In this document: positions 38,628 to 47,094 of the stretch, piece after piece
Position numbering within the stretch: position 1 is the stretch's first letter
How the letters are laid out: each line of letters starts with the position of its first letter
NCBI RefSeq assembly: GCF_000527095.1
Contig: NZ_AZUN01000001.1
Span: forward strand, 1,116,001 to 1,180,000
DNA length: 64,000 nt
Reading direction: 5' to 3'
From: Methylomicrobium lacus LW14
GTDB taxonomy: Bacteria; Pseudomonadota; Gammaproteobacteria; Methylococcales; Methylomonadaceae
The notes under the pieces: model-generated
The model's input: the letters and a program-made list of their open reading frames with translations, nothing else
What the model was told of the DNA's origin: nothing
Database searches by the model: none
Position numbers and translations under genes: made by a program

Positions 38628-39818
38628 TCATAACAAAATCCCCACCAAACGCTTAATCAGTTCTTCCAGGGAAATCATCGTCAATGTCAGTGGCAGCAAC
38701 GGCGCCAGTAGTGCGATAGTGGTTTGCAGCACAGCGGTTTTACTGAACGGAAACGGTCGCATCGTCTGTACGACCTCAAAGCTGCCCGCCATATCGTTCA
38801 AGGATTGAATATCGCCGCTGCCGACCAGTGGCTCATCCAGCGATGCTCCGCCGCGCAGCCATTTGTCGTCAAATTCACGAACGTAGCGGTTCGCCAGTGC
38901 GCCATATTCAAGCAGACCCTGCCGTTTGGCTTGCGCCAGACGGGGAGCGAACACGCACAAGGGGCCGAGCACGAGCAGCAACACAAAAATCACGGCGACT
39001 ACGATCTCCGGTTTAAAGTCCAAGAGTGTTTTGCCCTCATAGAAAATGTAGTTGGAGATCAGACCCGCCAGCAAAGCGCCTTGAGACAGCAGTAGCGGCA
39101 CAAATGCCGCCGCGCTTCCCCCGAGAAAACCGAGTCCTGCGGCCCGGTCGGGATGCGTCGGCACGAGATGCAGTTCCAGTCGGGAAACCTGCCACAGGAA
39201 CCGCACCCAGATGAAAATGCGAAAATACCAGCGCGCTAAGAGGAATTGAAAAATCGGAATGCTGACATAGGCGTACCAATACCCTGCCAGGGAATAGTGG
39301 CGATGCCCATCCACGATGGCCGCATACCAGGTAGCCGATTCGAGCGCCATCTGACTTGACCAGAGGTAATGCATTGCCGTGAATACCAGGACAATCAGCA
39401 ATACCTCGATCACTATCGAATTGCGCAAGCGCATCGCAGAGCCGATAATGGCTTCGAACTCCAGGAGGGATCGCGCTGGAACGATCCCGCGCTCGGTAAA
39501 TTGCCGGACGACCAGCCTGATTCGCTGATGGACCGCAAGCTCCGCGACCAACAGCAATGGCAAGGCCAAGAGAAAGCGAACGTGTACATCCACGTCATAC
39601 ACGAAAGGGACTTTAATCGCCCCGCCCAGCGCCTCACCGTTCAACAGCGAAAGCACCAGCAACGGCAACCAGGTCAACAGGGAAAAGAAAATCAATCGGC
39701 GCTTGACCAAACCCAATGCATCGGTCGTTAGCCCGGCGTGAATAAAAAGCTGAAAGAGCGGCCCCCCCAACACCAGGGAAAAATCTTCAGCCTGTTTTTT
39801 GTCGGCTGAATAGTTCAT
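38628..39818 (-). CDS. Multi-spanning membrane protein of unknown function
   Basis: 396 residues with about eight membrane segments in pairs (near residues 45-60, 78-95, 130-150, 185-205, 235-262, 275-300 and 370-390). Conserved-looking polar parts are the His-containing loops (VYDVDVHVRF, AELAVHQRIRLVV, HLVPTHPDRAAGLGFLGGS) and the cytoplasmic segment GALANRYVREFDDKWLRGG. First gene of an operon with two lipoproteins, which points to an envelope-spanning assembly, but the family and role are unknown to me. Confidence 0.7.
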   Translation of the reverse strand: MNYSADKKQAEDFSLVLGGPLFQLFIHAGLTTDALGLVKRRLIFFSLLTWLPLLVLSLLNGEALGGAIKVPFVYDVDVHVRFLLALPLLLVAELAVHQRIRLVVRQFTERGIVPARSLLEFEAIIGSAMRLRNSIVIEVLLIVLVFTAMHYLWSSQMALESATWYAAIVDGHRHYSLAGYWYAYVSIPIFQFLLARWYFRIFIWVRFLWQVSRLELHLVPTHPDRAAGLGFLGGSAAAFVPLLLSQGALLAGLISNYIFYEGKTLLDFKPEIVVAVIFVLLLVLGPLCVFAPRLAQAKRQGLLEYGALANRYVREFDDKWLRGGASLDEPLVGSGDIQSLNDMAGSFEVVQTMRPFPFSKTAVLQTTIALLAPLLPLTLTMISLEELIKRLVGILL

Positions 39819-40313
39819 AGGATTTTAAATATCAAAAAGTCGGAATAATTCGGATAATTCACTGTTTCCACGCTAATCTCCCCAAATTAATGAACATCAA
39901 GAGTAGAGGCTGTAATCTTTGATAAGTTTAGTAACAAGCTATTTAAGTTTCTTAGCAAAGAAACACTTTATATTGTTTGAGTGACGAAAAGTTAACATTA
40001 AAATTAAATAAAATAATAAATTTCAAACGCTTAAAAAAATATTCGCGTAGCCCGGCATCATTTATGCCATCAACAAACGAGGTGTGATGAAAAATCCCTT
40101 GTCAGTTTATTGGAAAGGGCTTACTTCTCTTTGTAATCCCATGAGTTTCCCAAAAGACTCAAAATAATCAATAGGTAGTTTTACTAAGTTTTTAAATGAG
40201 GCGTCTTTTGTTAACATTGATATTTACCGAAATAATTAGCCAATATTTGTCCATTTCCCCCTAAACAGAGGAAATTTTATCTCTTGGCTAGGCGCTTAAC
40301 AGGAGAGAGTTTT
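39819..40313. other. AT-rich intergenic region upstream of an OmpA-like gene
   Basis: No gene is seen. GTTAACATT occurs twice (about 39990 and 40212). The region must hold the divergent promoters of the operon ending at 36024 and of the OmpA-like gene, but no clear -35/-10 pair stands out. Confidence 0.4.
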
Positions 40314-41375
40314 ATGCGAAAAAATTACGTTCTGGCTGCTGCCTCGCTATCGGCAATGAGCTTTTTGTCAATGGTTCAAGCCGACGAGTATCAAGATGAT
40401 CGATGGTATATCGCTCCTTACGGGACCTTTATCAATTCCGGCGGCGATCGGAGGGCTGATGATGGTTGGGGCGGAGGCATGGGACTCGGTAAAATGCTTG
40501 ACGAACATTTGAATGTCGAAGCGAGGGGTTTTTACCAAGGTTTTGGCGGCGATTCGGGCAACTGGGATCTGACCGGCGGTTCCGCAGATCTGCAATATTA
40601 TCTTTTTCGGGATACCTTCTCGCCTTATGCCGTTTTAGGCTTAGGCGCAATGAATACCAGCCACGGGGGTGATAGCGGCGTAGGCTTCATCGGTGAAGCG
40701 GGCGTTGGTTTTACCTATGACGTGATGGATAATTTTATGCTGCGTAGCGATGTTCGCTATCGTTACAACAACAATTTTAATGCGCAAGTCCAGCCCGGCA
40801 CGGATGAGTTTCATGACATGACCGTCAATGTCGGTTTCGTCATTCCGTTTGGCGAAAAACCGGCTCCGGCTCCGGCTCCTGCTGTTGCCAAGGCCGAGCC
40901 CCTTGCTCCGGAACCTACGCCCGTCGAGGCAGATTGCTCGACTCTCGATGGAGACAACGACGGTGTCAATAATTGTGATGACAGATGCCCGAACTCTTTG
41001 AGCGGCATTCATGTTGGCAAGTACGGCTGCTGGATAGTCGACGTGAAATTCGACAACGATAAAGACATCATTAAACCCCAATATTATCCGAATCTTGACA
41101 GCGTCGCCGAGGCGATCAAAAAGCATCCTGATACCAGGGTTGAAGTACAAGGCCATACCAGTAAAACCGGATCTTACGAACACAATATGGACCTGTCCGA
41201 ACGCCGTGCAAAAGCAGTTAAGGATTATCTGGTCGACAGCCACCACCTGCCCAATGTAACCTCGCGCGGTTATGGCTGGACGCAACCCATCGACACCAAC
41301 GATACCGAAGAAGGCCGCGCCAATAACCGCCGCGTGCAATTGGAAGTTGAGGGCAAACCGCAAGCTGAGCATTAA
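40314..41375 (+). CDS. OmpA-family outer membrane protein
   Basis: 353 residues from the ATG at 40314 (MRKNYVLAAAS), with GGAGAGA upstream. Signal peptide cleaved near VQADE. An N-terminal eight-strand barrel (about residues 25-175) is followed by a Pro/Ala linker (KPAPAPAPAVAKAEPLAPEP), one thrombospondin type 3-like calcium repeat (DGDNDGVNNCDDRCPNS), and a C-terminal OmpA domain that binds peptidoglycan (EVQGHTSKTGSYEHNMDLSERRA to EEGRANNRRVQLEVEG). It links the outer membrane to the cell wall. Single gene, ended by a strong terminator. Confidence 0.93.
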   Translation: MRKNYVLAAASLSAMSFLSMVQADEYQDDRWYIAPYGTFINSGGDRRADDGWGGGMGLGKMLDEHLNVEARGFYQGFGGDSGNWDLTGGSADLQYYLFRDTFSPYAVLGLGAMNTSHGGDSGVGFIGEAGVGFTYDVMDNFMLRSDVRYRYNNNFNAQVQPGTDEFHDMTVNVGFVIPFGEKPAPAPAPAVAKAEPLAPEPTPVEADCSTLDGDNDGVNNCDDRCPNSLSGIHVGKYGCWIVDVKFDNDKDIIKPQYYPNLDSVAEAIKKHPDTRVEVQGHTSKTGSYEHNMDLSERRAKAVKDYLVDSHHLPNVTSRGYGWTQPIDTNDTEEGRANNRRVQLEVEGKPQAEH

Positions 41376-41405
41376 CCCCGCGTAAGGGCTCGATGTAGGG
41401 TTTAC

Positions 41406-41443
41406 AAGGCAGGAATAGTTAACACTTTCCTGCCTTTTTTTTT
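41406..41443 (+). terminator. Rho-independent terminator of the OmpA-like gene
   Basis: AAGGCAGGAA pairs with TTCCTGCCTT (10 bp, 11-base loop), followed by seven more T. Confidence 0.92.
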
Positions 41444-41534
41444 GCTCGTTATTGAGCTCACGAAAACTTTGTTCCACTCTCACCCCATTGCATTTTAATG
41501 ACCTGTTTTACTGATTGAGAAATGGAGAAGGCTG

Positions 41535-42653
41535 ATGAACAACGAACACAAGGTGTTACCCGAAAAATCGTTGGAAAAGCTGATCTCGCACAAAGTGCTT
41601 GACTTATTCATCCGTGCCGGATTGATCAGTTTTTTAGTGGTTTATTGCTATCAAATATTCAAACCGTTTTTCGGCTTGATGTTATGGTCGGTGATTTTGG
41701 CCGTGGCCCTGTATCCCCTTCATACCATAATCGCCCGCAAGATGGGGGGTAAAGACGGTCGTGCCGCAACGGCCTTGGTGCTGGTGATACTGTTGAGCGT
41801 ATTAATCCCCACCACGTTATTGGCCATTTCCTTCGCGGATTCAACGACCGGTTTAGTGAAACAAATCCAAAGCGGAACATTGCAAGTCCCCGCGCCCAAT
41901 GAATCTGTCGCCGGATGGCCACTGGTGGGAAAACAGTTATACGCGCTATGGGCGTCAGCGCATTCGGACCTGGGCGCTGTGATAACGAAATACGAACCCA
42001 AAATTGCCGTAGTCACCAAACAAGCTCTGGGCTATGCGGCCAGCGCCGGCACCGGCGTTTTGATGTTTTTGGTTGCCTTGGTGCTTGCCGGGATCTGGAT
42101 GGCTTACGGCTCATCTGGCCATGCGGCGGCCAAAGCCATTACCAAGCGAATGGCTGGAGACGAGGAAGGAGAAGCCTTAGTTGCGCTTTCGACCTCGACC
42201 ATCCGTGCCGTGGCGCAAGGCGTCATCGGCATCGCCTGCATTCAAGCCCTGTTACTGGGGGCTGGATTTATCCTGGTAGGTATTCCCGCCGCCGGAATTT
42301 TGGCTTTGTTGGTCTTGGTGTTAGGCATCATGCAAATCCCTGCCGCCCTGGTTGCACTGCCGACCATCGTCTATGTGTTATCCACCCATGAATCGACTCC
42401 GGTGGCGATTATGTTTACTGTTTATACCCTGGTTGCCGGTATGGTCGACAATATTCTCAAACCCTTGATGTTGGGCCGTGGCGTGGACGCCCCCATGCCG
42501 GTGATTTTATTGGGCGCGCTAGGCGGCATGGCGACCGGCGGCATTATCGGTTTGTTTCTGGGCGCGGTGATGTTGGCCTTGGGTTACCAATTGTTTATGG
42601 CTTGGGTATATCGTGAAAATGAAGAGGAGGATGCCAAGGAGAGTGCCGGATAA
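41535..42653 (+). CDS. AI-2E family transporter
   Basis: 372 residues with eight predicted membrane helices in the AI-2E (PerM/YdgG/TqsA) arrangement: two helices near residues 25-60, one near 72-95, a periplasmic loop (QIQSGTLQVPAPNESVAGWP), then a cluster after 165. The family signature is in LVAGMVDNILKPLMLGRGVDAPMPVILLGALGG. Members export small molecules or exchange Na+ and H+; the substrate cannot be inferred. GGAGAAGG lies before the ATG. No co-transcribed partner. Confidence 0.9.
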   Translation: MNNEHKVLPEKSLEKLISHKVLDLFIRAGLISFLVVYCYQIFKPFFGLMLWSVILAVALYPLHTIIARKMGGKDGRAATALVLVILLSVLIPTTLLAISFADSTTGLVKQIQSGTLQVPAPNESVAGWPLVGKQLYALWASAHSDLGAVITKYEPKIAVVTKQALGYAASAGTGVLMFLVALVLAGIWMAYGSSGHAAAKAITKRMAGDEEGEALVALSTSTIRAVAQGVIGIACIQALLLGAGFILVGIPAAGILALLVLVLGIMQIPAALVALPTIVYVLSTHESTPVAIMFTVYTLVAGMVDNILKPLMLGRGVDAPMPVILLGALGGMATGGIIGLFLGAVMLALGYQLFMAWVYRENEEEDAKESAG

Positions 42654-42795
42654 GGCCACTCTCGGTTGCAGCGATGTCTTGACCGGCCACCGTCGGATGC
42701 GCTGCGCAGCCTGGAAGTGAGTCTATGTGGCTGAAAACCAGAAAATAGACATAAAAACTTTACATTAACGGCTCGATTATTACCCGTCAACATTT

Positions 42796-43695
42796 ATGTC
42801 AAAAACTATCGCTCCCCCCAAAATCACTCATTCCTTCACGGCCTTTTTCAGACTCCCTTTATTAGGTCTAATCGTCTTACTCATTGAAGGTTGCGCCACT
42901 CCAGTGGGCATCGATCCGGTAGACATTCAGACCGGTTATCAATTAAATACGGAAAATGCGCTATCGTCAGGAAAGCCTTCCGAAGCCGCAAAAACGGTGC
43001 TCAGGCGAAATGGGCTGATGGATCGGTTCGAAAACGAACCGGAAAGGGTACTGGCGGAACTCCACGCCGAACTTAAACCAACCGGCGACGAGGACAAATT
43101 GTTCGCATTGGCGGAATTGTCGTTGTTGCATGCCCAAGAAACAGATAACCATGCCTACTTCCTGGCGGCGGCGGTTTATGCTTGGTCACTCTTGTTTCCG
43201 GGCGATGGTCAAAGTGTCCAGATCAAGGCTTCTGATCCTCGTTACCGGCTGGCCTACGACCTCTATAACCAAGCGCTTGCACAGGGTCTGGCGAATCCGG
43301 AAGACAGCGATGAGGATGAAGTGGAAGTACAAATAAAACCGGGAGCCTATCAGTTGCCTTTCGGAGCCTTAGATTTAACCCTCGACGAAACCGGACTGTC
43401 TTGGGGCGGCTACAATCTCGAATACTTTGTCTCGACGGCGTTCTTGGAAGTTCGAGGATTTAGAAATCGCTATCGTAACCCGGGGATTGGCGCCACTCTC
43501 GCCGCCAGCATTTCCAGTAAGCATTCAGCATCCAAAGTAGCAGGAGCGAATCGTCTGGGGCCGCATACCAAAGTGCCGGTATGTGTGAATAGAGGCATTA
43601 TCAAAAATCACGACCAATGGCTTGATATTTTTCTAACCAGTCGACTGACTTTTGGTTTAAGCTTTAACTTTTTATTATCTGGAAATCAATCATGA
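42796..43695 (+). CDS. Lipoprotein, probably truncated at its 3' end
   Basis: 299 residues. The signal peptide ends in LIEGCA (Cys33). The first 260 residues look like the N-terminal part of a larger envelope lipoprotein (helical start ALAELSLLHAQETDNHAYFLAAAVYAWSLLFPG, then beta-rich SWGGYNLEYFVSTAFLEVRGFRNRYRNPGIGA). From about VCVNRG at residue 257 on, the sequence changes character and ends within 40 residues. The stop overlaps the ATG of the next gene by 4 bases (ATGA). A plausible history is that an ancient deletion or insertion joined the front of this gene to the upstream region of the cytochrome gene. No family name is certain. Confidence 0.6.
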   Translation: MSKTIAPPKITHSFTAFFRLPLLGLIVLLIEGCATPVGIDPVDIQTGYQLNTENALSSGKPSEAAKTVLRRNGLMDRFENEPERVLAELHAELKPTGDEDKLFALAELSLLHAQETDNHAYFLAAAVYAWSLLFPGDGQSVQIKASDPRYRLAYDLYNQALAQGLANPEDSDEDEVEVQIKPGAYQLPFGALDLTLDETGLSWGGYNLEYFVSTAFLEVRGFRNRYRNPGIGATLAASISSKHSASKVAGANRLGPHTKVPVCVNRGIIKNHDQWLDIFLTSRLTFGLSFNFLLSGNQS

Positions 43696-45341
43696 AATCT
43701 GATCATGCAAAGTTGGCTTTGTTTGCTTTTGGCAGTGTATTAGCGGTTGCTAGCAGCACGGTTATCGCAAAAGACTTAACGTCTAAAGTGACTTATTTAG
43801 AGCAGGGTTGGGACGTTGAACAAAGGGCTGCCTTTTACCAGACCACGCAAGGCTCCAGAATGTTACCTTATGATTGGTTCCTGAACTTAGAAGTCGAAAA
43901 AGGATGCCAAAAATTAAGCGCAGCGTCTAACTTGAGGAAAATGGGGTTTTTAGTCGATGAACGTAGCGACACGAATCCCGATAAATTACCTGTTGGTTTG
44001 GCTAAGGATGTAGATCCTGTCAAAGGCGATTCCATAGGCCTTACCTGTGCAGCCTGCCATACAGGTCAATTAAAGTACAAAGGCTCAACTGTTCGTATTG
44101 ATGGCGGACAAAGCATGATAGACCTTGAACAACTGCAAAATGGCATTCTTGCCTCATTGGAGGCGACGCTCAAAAATGATCAAAAATTTGCCCGCTTCTC
44201 TAAAAAAATTATTGGCAAGTTGGCTTCTGATGATCAACGCAATGACCTGACGGCAAAAGTTATCCATTATCGCGATTGGTGGAAAGGCCGTATTGAGCGC
44301 AGCAAAGGCCTTACACCCCATGGCCCCAGCAGAACCGATGCCTTTACCATCATAGCGAACGAGATTACCTGTTATTCCCTGAACATACCGGAGAACTGCG
44401 CCGCTGCGGTAGCGCCCAATCAATATCCGTTTTTGTGGAATACGCCGGATTTTGAATGGGTACAATACAATTCGTCGGTACATAGCCCTCTTGGCCGTAA
44501 CGTAGGTGAAGTGACGGGAGTCTTTGCCGAGACGGAAATTCGTTCAGACGGCTCGGTCGGTTCCAGCGCAAACATTAATAACTTGTATGATTTGGAAGAG
44601 TTGTTAAAAAAGTTGCATGCACCTGCCTGGCCGGAAAAAATACTGGGCAAGATCGACACCGGCCTTGCCAACCAAGGGGACGTCATTTTTGCTGAAAAAT
44701 GTTTGAGTTGCCATACCGAGGATCCACAACCGCGAACCGAGCCCAACAAATATGGTACTACCTTTGCGAAAGTGAATTTCGAGACACCTTTAAGCGTGCT
44801 GCAAACTGACTCAACGGCTGCCTATGCATTTGCAACCCGTCGCGCTTTACCCGGAGCTTTTTTACCCATTGTGAACGCGTTGGGGATTGTCGGTGCTGAT
44901 AACAAAGTCCCCGTGGCTTCATTATTGAATATTTCCGGTTCAGCTATTCTCAAGGAGTTCTTCACAACTGGCGACTTGTTGAGAAGCCCGATTGAATACC
45001 TCGGCTACCGCGAATCGCTCAGCCCTACGATTGCACAACTGACAACTTACAAAGCACGCCCTTTGAATGGCGTTGCCTTTACCGCTCCGTATCTGCACAA
45101 TGGCTCGGTCGCATCCATGTATGAACTTCTATTGCCGGCCGCCGAGCGTCTTGATAAGTTTTATGTCGGTAGTAAACAATTTGATCCGATTAACCTAGGT
45201 TTCTCGACTAAGCGCGAGGCCCATAGCGTTATGCTCGATACATCTACTCTGGGTAATGGCAATTCAGGCCATGAATTTGGCACGGATTTAAGCCATGACG
45301 AGCGTATGGCGGTTATCGAATATATTAAAACGTTGCAATAG
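43692..45341 (+). CDS. RoxA-like dihaem c-type cytochrome
   Basis: 549 residues. Signal peptide with cleavage near VIAKD (residue 26). Two haem c motifs: LTCAACHTG (Cys119-x2-Cys122-His123) and KCLSCHTE (near residue 337). The end of the protein has the family block LNGVAFTAPYLHNGSVASMYELLLP, as in RoxA/RoxB and related dihaem peroxidase-like proteins. RoxA cleaves rubber with O2; most relatives have unknown substrates, and this one is shorter than RoxA. GGAAA lies upstream of the ATG, which overlaps the stop of the truncated lipoprotein. No partner cytochrome or transporter is nearby. Confidence 0.8.
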   Translation: MKSDHAKLALFAFGSVLAVASSTVIAKDLTSKVTYLEQGWDVEQRAAFYQTTQGSRMLPYDWFLNLEVEKGCQKLSAASNLRKMGFLVDERSDTNPDKLPVGLAKDVDPVKGDSIGLTCAACHTGQLKYKGSTVRIDGGQSMIDLEQLQNGILASLEATLKNDQKFARFSKKIIGKLASDDQRNDLTAKVIHYRDWWKGRIERSKGLTPHGPSRTDAFTIIANEITCYSLNIPENCAAAVAPNQYPFLWNTPDFEWVQYNSSVHSPLGRNVGEVTGVFAETEIRSDGSVGSSANINNLYDLEELLKKLHAPAWPEKILGKIDTGLANQGDVIFAEKCLSCHTEDPQPRTEPNKYGTTFAKVNFETPLSVLQTDSTAAYAFATRRALPGAFLPIVNALGIVGADNKVPVASLLNISGSAILKEFFTTGDLLRSPIEYLGYRESLSPTIAQLTTYKARPLNGVAFTAPYLHNGSVASMYELLLPAAERLDKFYVGSKQFDPINLGFSTKREAHSVMLDTSTLGNGNSGHEFGTDLSHDERMAVIEYIKTLQ

Positions 45342-45374
45342 CCATAATTGGGGATCCCTGGGAACGCCGAGCCT

Positions 45375-45447
45375 CACCACCGGACATGCGGTTTTCCGTA
45401 TCCGGCGGTTGAACCTAGCGACTCAAGTTGTCGCAAAATATGATGGC
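45375..45447 (-). repeat. Second copy of the group II intron domain V remnant
   Basis: 73 bases, 70 identical to 2617-2689. Of the three differences, one (GTA for GCA) changes a stem base pair to a G-T wobble and so keeps the domain V hairpin. Domain VI is missing: the similarity stops just after the outer stem. Confidence 0.75.
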
Positions 45448-45672
45448 ACCAGAGAGTATTTTCAAGTCCGTGGAAGCCACGCGATCAAAAATCATTTGTT
45501 CGCGGCGATTTACGGTTATGTACATTTGCAGCGCCTAAAAGTCCTGGATCTGATCCGGAATTGCCATCGTTTGGCGAGATTCATTCAACGAAGTCATCGC
45601 TGCATTTATTGTGGATATTATGCCAGGAGGGAGTATCTCAACCCACATTTTCAGCCAGCCGTCAATGCGTAA
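45448..45672 (+). pseudogene. Degenerate transposase C-terminal fragment
   Basis: An open frame directly after the repeat encodes EYFQVRGSHAIKNHLFAAI, YGYVHLQRLKVLDLIRNCH, and a tail LNPHFQPAVNA. This resembles the C-terminal part of IS4/IS701-like transposases (aligned only from memory). It has no own start and no catalytic residues, so it is a relic. The 45342-45685 stretch has no other gene. Confidence 0.45.
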
Positions 45673-45685
45673 CTTCTATAGACAA

Positions 45686-46357
45686 TCACACCACCGCCTC
45701 AATGCATTCCTCGGAATCGTTCCTCTGATTATTGACCATCGCACTCACCTGCCAGGCCGACATATCGTCGTCGGGAGAGGGTTTCAGAAAGCTTTGAAGT
45801 AACTTGACATCATGGACTGTCGATTCAAGCCAATCATTCCAATGGCCGGGCGCTAGGATCACCGGCATATGATTTTGAATCGGACGCAGCAATGTGTTCG
45901 CCTCCGTCACGATCATGGCGCAGCTTTCCACATATTCCCCCTTCGGACTCCGCCATCTTTCCCAGAGTCCTGCCAAGGCCATCGGTAAGCGACTGCGCAG
46001 TACGATAAACCAGGGCAGCTTAGCTTTTGAACCCGGCACAGCTTGCCATGCGTAATACCCGTCCACGGGTATCAGGCAGCGCCGGCGCCGATAAGCGTCT
46101 CGGAATACTGGCTTATAAGCAATGGTGTCTGCACGAGCGTTGATAGCGGGATAACCGATGTCCCTGTTCTTCGCCCAACGTGGAATCAGCCCCCAGTGAG
46201 CTAATGTGAAGCACCTTCTATTGCTTTCCTCCCGCATCATTAGAATGGCTTGCGTCGGTGCGATATTAAATCGCGGGCGCAGGCCTGTCGGTACTTCCGC
46301 ACTGAAGCGATGAGCTAAAGCAAATGGGTCACTGTAAAGAGCGAATCGACCACACAT
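45686..46357 (-). CDS. SRAP-domain protein (YedK/HMCES family) with altered active site
   Basis: 223 residues, the usual length. SRAP proteins crosslink to abasic sites in single-stranded DNA through Cys2 after Met removal and shield them from cleavage. Cys2 (MCGRFALY) and the Asn of INARAD (Asn73) are present. But the Glu of the usual G-[WFY]-[FY]-E-W motif is Ala103 here (DGYYAWQ), and the His of I-H-D-R-[RM]-P is Gln161 (PIQNHMPVIL). Crosslinking may remain while its reversal or rate changes. It follows a 44-residue membrane ORF on the same strand by 20 bp. Confidence 0.88.
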   Translation of the reverse strand: MCGRFALYSDPFALAHRFSAEVPTGLRPRFNIAPTQAILMMREESNRRCFTLAHWGLIPRWAKNRDIGYPAINARADTIAYKPVFRDAYRRRRCLIPVDGYYAWQAVPGSKAKLPWFIVLRSRLPMALAGLWERWRSPKGEYVESCAMIVTEANTLLRPIQNHMPVILAPGHWNDWLESTVHDVKLLQSFLKPSPDDDMSAWQVSAMVNNQRNDSEECIEAVV

Positions 46358-46377
46358 CGGTGTTTTATATTCGTTAA

Positions 46378-46512
46378 TTATGCGCTGTTATCGCCGCTAT
46401 CGTCGCCATCGGTGCCGATTTTTTTATTTTCCAGTGCGGCAACCCTCGTTATCATGACTAATGCTAAAACGATCGCCAAAACCATGACGACTTCGAACAC
46501 CATCCTCAACAT
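46378..46512 (-). CDS. Small single-span membrane protein (44 aa)
   Basis: A short ORF with a strong ribosome binding site (AGGTGA, 5 bases before the ATG at 46512). The product begins MLRMVFEVVMVLAIVLALVM and ends with a charged tail (ENKKIGTDGDDSGDNSA), so it has one membrane helix and an acidic C-terminus. The stop is 20 bp before the SRAP gene start, suggesting one transcript. No family is recognised. The ribosome site and clean hydrophobic helix are the only evidence that it is real. Confidence 0.5.
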   Translation of the reverse strand: MLRMVFEVVMVLAIVLALVMITRVAALENKKIGTDGDDSGDNSA

Positions 46513-46799
46513 GGCTATCACCTCATTTGATGAAGATTACTTATTACCCGCCTTATGTTCTGCTTTTTCATACTGGAATATATTTTGGGTGCTTTCTATT
46601 GGGCCCCTATAATAACGAATAGTTCACCTCCCCTCTCCGTCGGGTTTTTATTTCATAAACCCTATTGCCACACTACCGATCAGCCGGTTAGCCCAGATTT
46701 GCCTATGTTCGCTTGGTTTACCAACACAGCGCGATGGACTTAGGCTCGAACCCAGCAATCGCGAACGATGGCCTGTGCATTATCTATTTGCCATATAGC

Positions 46800-47000
46800 T
46801 TATACAACCCAATAAGCTGCCACACAGATGCCGATAAAGCTGACAATGCTAAAAATTGTTTGGCGCTTAATTGAAGACTTTCCGCCAAATAAACGTGCCA
46901 GCAATATAGCACTAAAAGCGACGGTTACCGAGAGGGCTGCAAAGTTCATGACGAAAGGTGTCATGTGCACAAAATATTTCGTCAGTGTGGGCGAAAGCAT
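46800..47000 (-). CDS. Small membrane protein, probable target of the MerR-type regulator
   Basis: 66 residues from the ATG at 47000 (MLSPTLTKYFVHM). The frame is open up to 47123, but upstream starts fall inside or ahead of the MerR-type promoter and so could not be in its transcript. Two membrane helices (FVMNFAALSVTVAFSAILLARLFGG and IFSIVSFIGICVAAYWVV) flank a basic loop (KSSIKRQ). It is not MerT: the Cys pair of the first helix is absent, and the only cysteine is in the second. The start has a weak ribosome site. A metal transporter accessory role is possible but unproven. Confidence 0.55.
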   Translation of the reverse strand: MLSPTLTKYFVHMTPFVMNFAALSVTVAFSAILLARLFGGKSSIKRQTIFSIVSFIGICVAAYWVV

Positions 47001-47057
47001 ATTGATCGCTAAGATACTTTTTATTATAAATTTAAGTTTTTTAAGCTCCGAACGTTT

Positions 47058-47089
47058 ATCATAAACTCCGTACATAGGTACGGAGTCAA
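47058..47089 (-). promoter_or_regulatory. MerR-type operator/promoter
   Basis: On the minus strand TTGACT (47089-47084) and TATGAT (47063-47058) are separated by 20 bp (19 if TTATGA is used), the stretched spacing typical of MerR-family promoters. The spacer is covered by a perfect palindrome ACTCCGTAC-ATAG-GTACGGAGT (47065-47086). It closely resembles the mer operator. It faces the small membrane gene, and its right arm overlaps the ribosome site (GGAG) of the regulator gene. Confidence 0.8.
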
Positions 47090-47094
47090 GCGCA

